A stretch of DNA of 30,049 nt from Nocardioides sp. Its GTDB lineage: Bacteria > Actinomycetota > Actinomycetes > Propionibacteriales > Nocardioidaceae. The translations under genes and the position numbers were made by a program. Positions 28,916 to 30,049 of this stretch are shown one piece after another. The number at the start of each line of letters is the position of its first letter. The first letter of the stretch is position 1. A model generated the notes under the pieces. That model saw nothing but the letters and a program-made list of their open reading frames with translations, was not told the origin of the DNA and ran no database searches. The stretch is taken from positions 1 to 30,049 of the forward strand of contig JAPSKJ010000004.1 in the NCBI GenBank assembly GCA_031177735.1. The letters are read 5' to 3'.

Positions 28916-30049
28916 TCACCGCCGGAAGAGCCGCCCGAGCAGGTCGGCGTCCAGCGCGCCGTACCCCGTCTCGCTCCAGACGCCCAGATCGAGCCGGAAG
29001 TAGTGGGCGGGCAACCCGTCGGCCACGAAGTCGAGTACGTCGTCGGGCTCGCGACCTGCGGCCACCGCTTCCGCACACGGGCCGCATGCGGGGACCGTCA
29101 CTGACGCCTCGCCGTCGCGCCAGCGTGCCTGCGAGGCCGCGGCGGGGTGCAGCGGGTTGAAGTAGCACGGGCGGGTCGGTGACCAGGCCCGCCCGCGTTG
29201 GGCCGCGGAGAGCGCCTCCCGGCCGCGGCGGGCCAGCACGAGCGCGCCGACGACGTCGGCCGGGGAGTGCGCGCGGTCGAGGATGCGGCGGGCGACGTCG
29301 TAGTGGTCGAGCGTCTCCTGCCAGGCGGGCAGTCCACGCGCCTGGCCCGGGTCGATCTCGGCGGCGTCGATCGCCTCGCCGAGGGCCAGCACCTCCTCCT
29401 GTGCCTGCTTCTCGTTGCGGTGGTCCTCGGCGGCGCGGACGGTGCTGAGCACGGCAGGGGGCAGCACGAACGACCTGCCCCGGACGCCCTCGCTCGCGGG
29501 TGCACTGGCACGAGCTCGCGTCAGCAGCACTTTCACGACCGCCGCGAGGACCAGCAGGGCGACCAAGGCGCCACCGGTCCACGGGAGCCAGGAGGTCCCC
29601 TCGTCGCCGTAGAGGCCCTCGGTGCCGTAGGACTCGTCGAGGCGATTAGCGGCGTCCGGGTGCTCCTCGGCGGTCTGCTCCAGCAGCGCCTCGAGGTCCT
29701 GGCCGCTGTTCAGCACCTCGACCACCCGCACGGCCTGCGCGCCTAGGTCACCCTCGTGCTCGAGGCGCGCGACGTACGCCGCCTGGTAGAGGGTGTAGTC
29801 GTCGGGGAAACTGGTGATCTGGAGCTGGCCTTCGACGCCACTGTCGGGGCCGATGTAGACGCCGGTGCGGCCGGTGTCGTCGCGAATGATCCCGGCGAGC
29901 TCGTCGAAGCTGCCACCGGTGAGCTGGTCGCCGTAGTGCAACCGAGCCAGCACCACGTACGTCGGGGTCGGCGCCTCGGCGACGGCCTGCTCGATCCGCT
30001 CCTCGACCTCGGCGGGCACCGAGCCGCGCAGCTGCGGTGCGACCCAGAC
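28916..30049 (-). CDS. Membrane-anchored protein with extracytoplasmic domain and Cys-rich tail (5' partial)
   Basis: The frame is still open at the window edge, so the true N-terminus, and any signal peptide, is missing; 377 residues are visible. The first 150 residues are acidic and globular, beginning VPAEVEERIEQAVAEAPTP and containing YVVLARLHYGD and GIIRDDTGRTGVYIGP, consistent with a TPM-like extracytoplasmic domain. One transmembrane helix follows (WLPWTGGALVALLVLAAVV), then a basic stop-transfer segment and a cytosolic region of about 200 residues. Near its end are PCYFNPLHP and VPACGPCAEAVA, a C...CxxC arrangement that may bind zinc. I recall similar Cys-bearing tails in other actinobacterial proteins of this layout, but no function is known to me. 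A GTG at 30019 is internal rather than the start. Confidence 0.7.
   Translation of the reverse strand, partial: VWVAPQLRGSVPAEVEERIEQAVAEAPTPTYVVLARLHYGDQLTGGSFDELAGIIRDDTGRTGVYIGPDSGVEGQLQITSFPDDYTLYQAAYVARLEHEGDLGAQAVRVVEVLNSGQDLEALLEQTAEEHPDAANRLDESYGTEGLYGDEGTSWLPWTGGALVALLVLAAVVKVLLTRARASAPASEGVRGRSFVLPPAVLSTVRAAEDHRNEKQAQEEVLALGEAIDAAEIDPGQARGLPAWQETLDHYDVARRILDRAHSPADVVGALVLARRGREALSAAQRGRAWSPTRPCYFNPLHPAAASQARWRDGEASVTVPACGPCAEAVAAGREPDDVLDFVADGLPAHYFRLDLGVWSETGYGALDADLLGRLFRR

Noticed and set aside
1..30049. tRNA or rRNA genes, CRISPR arrays, insertion sequences, phage genes or defence islands
   Set aside because: No regularly spaced repeats, transposase or integrase motifs, or cloverleaf-like segments were recognised; composition is uniform throughout.

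Overview
The window looks like chromosomal DNA of a very GC-rich actinobacterium, probably of the Nocardioides/Propionibacteriales type. This is an inference from G/C at nearly all third codon positions, frequent GTG starts, a MeaB gene directly behind a methylmalonyl-CoA mutase end, a close relative of the mycobacterial Rv3303c flavoprotein, and many start codons sitting 6-8 nt behind a TANNNT box (the leaderless-transcript layout common in Actinobacteria). No mobile element, phage gene, CRISPR array, tRNA or rRNA is visible. Gene density is high: no gene-free stretch reaches 300 bases. The longest are 22300-22514 (a terminator, then nothing recognisable) and 8983-9186 (the bmpA/cdd divergent regulatory region).

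Layout. 1-1219: the 3' end of methylmalonyl-CoA mutase and meaB, separated by an unusual pair of overlapping inverted repeats. 1314-3663: a secreted ScyD-like beta-propeller protein, a strong terminator, and an M20 amidohydrolase. 3675-8982 (minus): a nucleoside-type ABC importer (BMP lipoprotein, double ATPase, two permeases), with a perfect hairpin separating the lipoprotein gene from the rest. 9187-10892 (plus): cdd-deoA. 10909-11361: a MaoC-like hydratase. 11451-12539: add. 12558-14454 (minus): deoC-udk-C39-like protease, tightly coupled. 14477-15064: a PH-domain membrane protein. 15072-16709: a PGM2-type phosphosugar mutase, likely the phosphopentomutase. 16746-18233: a phospholipase-D-family protein. 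18272-19322: a SRPBCC protein and a possible catalase-like-fold protein whose genes overlap tail to tail by 152 bp. 19410-20210: purine nucleoside phosphorylase. 20371-20820: a gamma-glutamylcyclotransferase-like protein. 20902-23921: dihydrolipoyl dehydrogenase and an NAD(P)H-quinone dehydrogenase paralogue that has lost the redox disulfide. 24039-25274: a secreted SpoIID/LytB-domain protein. 25363-28767 (minus): pyruvate carboxylase. 28916-30049 (minus, cut by the window edge): a membrane-anchored protein with a Cys-rich cytoplasmic tail.

How the genes work together. The middle 16 kb forms a nearly complete nucleoside uptake and catabolism route. The Bmp ABC importer brings nucleosides in. 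Add and Cdd deaminate adenosine and cytidine. DeoA and PNP cleave nucleosides to bases plus (deoxy)ribose-1-phosphate. The PGM2-type mutase can convert the 1-phosphate to the 5-phosphate, and DeoC splits deoxyribose-5-phosphate to acetaldehyde and glyceraldehyde-3-phosphate. Udk offers a salvage branch to UMP/CMP. Lpd and Pyc link to central carbon metabolism, and MeaB/mutase to propionate.

The most notable non-coding signals are: (i) a set of matching leaderless promoters, including a 22-bp divergent intergenic region with two overlapping -10 boxes between deoC and the PH-domain gene; (ii) the mutually exclusive hairpins before meaB; (iii) a 14-bp perfect hairpin after bmpA; (iv) a long palindromic element between the PNP and GGCT-like genes. 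I did not find a clearly new defence or mobile system; the window reads mainly as core metabolism.
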